Shown here: in pieces, positions 61,096-64,000 of the stretch
Position numbering within the stretch: position 1 is the first letter of the stretch
How the letters are laid out: each line of letters opens with the position of its first letter
Assembly: GCF_049243985.1 (NCBI RefSeq)
Contig: NC_135379.1
Coordinates: 22,590,001 to 22,654,000, forward strand
From: Paroedura picta
Lineage: Eukaryota; Chordata; Lepidosauria; Squamata; Gekkonidae
Length of the DNA: 64,000 nt
Direction of reading: 5' to 3'
Notes under the pieces: generated by a model
Databases searched by the model: none
Told to the model about the DNA's origin: nothing
Seen by the model: the letters and a program-made list of their open reading frames with translations, nothing else
Position numbers and translations under genes: made by a program

Positions 61096-64000
61096 GTAAG
61101 TAAGTGATTGTAAGAAATAAGAAATACGATTTTCTGGTTATTTCCCATGGAGGTGAACTTGTGAAATAATTTTGGAAGGTGTTTTGTTTTGAAAAGGAAG
61201 CACAAACATGAAATGATAATTCAGATATTTGGTTGGAAATATAGGCCAGAAATAGAACTGGTTCTATTTGGCATAACTGTGGTGGGCTTCTTGCTGCCAT
61301 TTGTGTGCATCATTCACAACAGTATCTATCTCACCACATTTTTATCTCACACTTTTCTTGAATAGCTTAGGATGGTGTCCATGATTCTCCCCTCTTTCTT
61401 TTTGTCAACACAACAACCACAGACTGAAAAGGAATGACTTGCCCAAAGCCACCCAGTGAGCTTCAAAAAAGAGTAACAGTTCTTGGCATTGTGTGTATTA
61501 TTTATTTATTATTTATTTATTTAATTTATATACCGCCCTCCCTGGAGGCTCAGGTATAAATCTATAGGTATGCAGTCTGTGGCCCATCTGCTCACATGAC
61601 AAGGATTGAGCCTTTTCCTGATGTTGTGACCTATTTAAGGTGGAAAAACAAAACTAAAACATAAGAGATGTGGTGGGTGTTTTTAATATTATAAGACTAC
61701 ATTAGAGTAGTTTATTATTTTTTTGTTTCTGAATAGGTGACCAATGGAAGCATACAGTTATATACACATATTTTATTTGTTTCATAAAATAAAATTGAAA
61801 CACAAAGTACTTAGACATGTTTCTAACTTCTGTAGTTATTACAGATTGAGAACTGTAATGTGCTGTACAGCCAGATATCATGGCATAGATGTTTAACAAG
61901 GGTTCTTTTTATGCCATCTTGATGCAGAGGCAGCTTTTTCCAGAAGTAATCCTCCTCAAAGTCTACTATTCAGTGCAAAGATTCTTGCTACCTATTGCAT
62001 TGTCCCTATTTGCATAGGGATTACTGTGGCACAGCTATTTTGCTTTTCTGTGTTTTGATTGAGGTCTAGATATAGTACAGAATCTGCACGAACGACAACT
62101 CAGTCACAGACTCAAGAGAGTAAACAGGGAGTATTCCACTACTTGATTGTTTCCATCCCTAATTTGCCTGTTACATTATCTCCCCGAGGGATGACACTCT
62201 TCTTCTTCTTAAATAATCATGAATGTTAGACTTTGTCAACTAGTAAGTTAGCAAGTTCTCAGAACTGTTTCTCATGAGAGTTTGTGGGCTGCGTCATGCT
62301 CCAGCTCTCTGTGGAATTTTCCTCTGGAGAGAAAGTGGAATCTATTCCAATCATGTGCCTGGGGAATGAAATAGTAATATTTCTTGCTGTACGTTGTTTG
62401 TCAGTAAAAGTCACCTAGTACCTGAGTATGTGCGCTCAAAAGGGTACGTTCTCATCTGCATCCCACTGGGTATGCTGTAGCTGATGATTCTGAAACTTTT
62501 AAGAACTATTCACTTTGCAGGAGAACCGGAAAACAAGGATGTTGCCCATGTAGTTAAATGGAAGTTTTAGCTTTTTCATTTGGGCCTTGTTTGTGTTTAG
62601 CTGTACTAGGTGTCATTCATATAGTTACGCATGATGATACGTGCAGTTGGATGGTAATGTTTAATACAATGGGGATTTCTTGTTTGTTAAAAGAGTCAGC
62701 GTTGGCTTTAATTGTGTTTTTCTCTTATGTTCCTATGGAGTGTTCTGAATGTGATATTATTGTTCCTTATCAGTTAGCAGACTGAATGAGGGCTACCCTG
62801 TGTGACACCTTATCCTTACTGGCGGCTGCTTCTATCTGGCAATTCTCCACACCTTGGCTGCAATGTCTGGCATACATAGCTTCCCACATAGATCTTCTTG
62901 ATTATGCAGAGAGTGTTTAAATGCTTCCAGATTTTCAACTTTATTCTTTACCAGGATTCAAAACTGGTTAGGAAACCTTGCTTAAGAGGGAACCTGGTTG
63001 CTATTGCATATTCCTTTGCCTTGTGTCAGCTCTTGCTCTGTTCGTGCAACAATAGAGAAGAGCAGTATTGGAAGAAGGAGCAACAGAAAGGGGTAATAGT
63101 GAAGAAATAGTGAAGATCCTATCCCCCAATGGTCTCATCCACAATTATTTGGATTCAGGTCCTGGGGTCAGTGTCTCATAAAGAAAGCGATGGCTTGTTC
63201 CCCTGGAAAAAGTTGTAGGAAATGAACATGTGGTTTTCTTTTATTTTTTGAGATTGACTGACTGTCCACTTTACGTCGCCAGATATGCATGCCCTGCAAT
63301 GTGTGCATGTATTTAATGGAACATTATACACAATGAACTATTCCATGTAAAGCCTATTCAGAATTTGAGTAGGGATTGTCGTTTCTTTGTATGTTAGCTA
63401 AATCCTGGAAGTGAGGTTTTTATATGGTTTTCTTTTTCATGCCTATTTTGTGAGTAACAGGATAAAAAACCATGTGTCTGATTACTGTAGTTTGAGTTCA
63501 GTGGGCAAATGGATGAGGGAGACCAGAAAAACAATCCTCTCCAGTGTTGCTGATTTCTAGTCGCATAAGGAGATAATTGCTACCCCTTCATTCAGCACAG
63601 AGTCAAAGTAATCCTCTTGGGTACTGGTTTTACACAAAAACAAAGTGCAGTATTCTTTTACATCATTAGATGGCATCTTTCTTCATGCACATGTTCTTTT
63701 CTGCTAAATTGAATATAGTGTTAATTATCAGACTAACTAGTTTCCCTACTGCTGGTTTCAGGTTTGTAGAATCCCTGTTTTGGAAGCTAACCTGCGTAAT
63801 GCCCTTTTTTTAAGTCCACTAGCAGGTATGAAGTCATGGCACCCCAAATCCAAGTGCTTTCTATTTCCTTCAAAACAAAGCTGCTAAAGAGTCGCCTAAC
63901 TGCAGCATAACAGCAGAAGATGACATTTGCATAGCATGCAAGGGCAAAAAACAGGATGTAACTATGCAGATAGCTAGAAGTAGACCAACATGGCTTCCCA
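61096..64000 (+). other. UMAD1: UMAD1 intron after the first coding exon (continues beyond window)
   Basis: About 2.9 kb without a recognisable exon. A decayed SINE-like piece on the minus strand at 61380-61470 and a LINE tail (61500-61560, minus) are present. From 62 kb on I see nothing identifiable. Confidence 0.6.
61500..61560 (-). repeat. LINE 3' tail fragment, L2/CR1-like
   Basis: TTTATTTATTTAATTTATAT then ACCGCCCTCCCTGGAGGCTC, inverse of the common tail hairpin. Confidence 0.65.

Overview
This window is nuclear DNA of a vertebrate, most likely a squamate reptile (lizard or gecko type). Four genes can be read exon by exon with canonical splice sites. Their order and orientation, COL28A1(-) MIOS(+) RPA3(-) UMAD1(+), match the conserved amniote block known from human 7p21.3. 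The squamate assignment rests on the repeats: tRNA-derived SINEs, hAT-type MITEs with CAGTGGTCCCCAACC or CAGGGGTAGTCAACC termini, L2/CR1-like LINE tails, and a long GATA array. It is an inference. No database could be searched, and comparisons with human proteins are from memory.

Region 1 to about 32 kb holds the 5' part of COL28A1 on the minus strand. Fifteen coding exons encode the first 465 residues: signal peptide, first von Willebrand factor A domain, a short Cys-rich linker and the start of the Gly-X-Y region. The last five exons are identical 69-bp modules, each with a register break at the same place. The rest of the gene lies left of the window. The introns are large and carry many SINE, MITE and LINE fossils.

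Region 32 to 37.8 kb is a repeat-bearing intergenic stretch. From 37.8 to about 51.7 kb lies the whole of MIOS (876 aa, GATOR2 subunit of the mTORC1 amino-acid pathway), with a CpG-rich promoter, ten coding exons and alternative polyadenylation signals. Its first coding intron begins ATATCCTTT and ends AC. Together with the reading frame this makes it a U12-type AT-AC intron. Its 5' UTR carries three overlapping uORFs.

Region 53.4 to 57.0 kb holds all four coding exons of RPA3 (119 aa, small subunit of replication protein A) on the minus strand, convergent with MIOS. One RPA3 intron holds a GATA array of more than 200 bp. RPA3 and UMAD1 diverge from a shared CpG-rich promoter at about 56.97 to 57.5 kb with ETS, NRF1 and CRE motifs. 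Only the first coding exon of UMAD1 (61014-61095) is inside the window. Its upstream intron contains a cluster of hAT MITEs, including two large copies in head-to-head inverted arrangement.

The four genes act in unrelated processes (extracellular matrix, nutrient signalling, DNA replication and repair, ESCRT-linked sorting). The grouping is synteny, not an operon. I recognised no LTR element or endogenous retrovirus, and found no CRISPR array, rRNA or functional tRNA gene.
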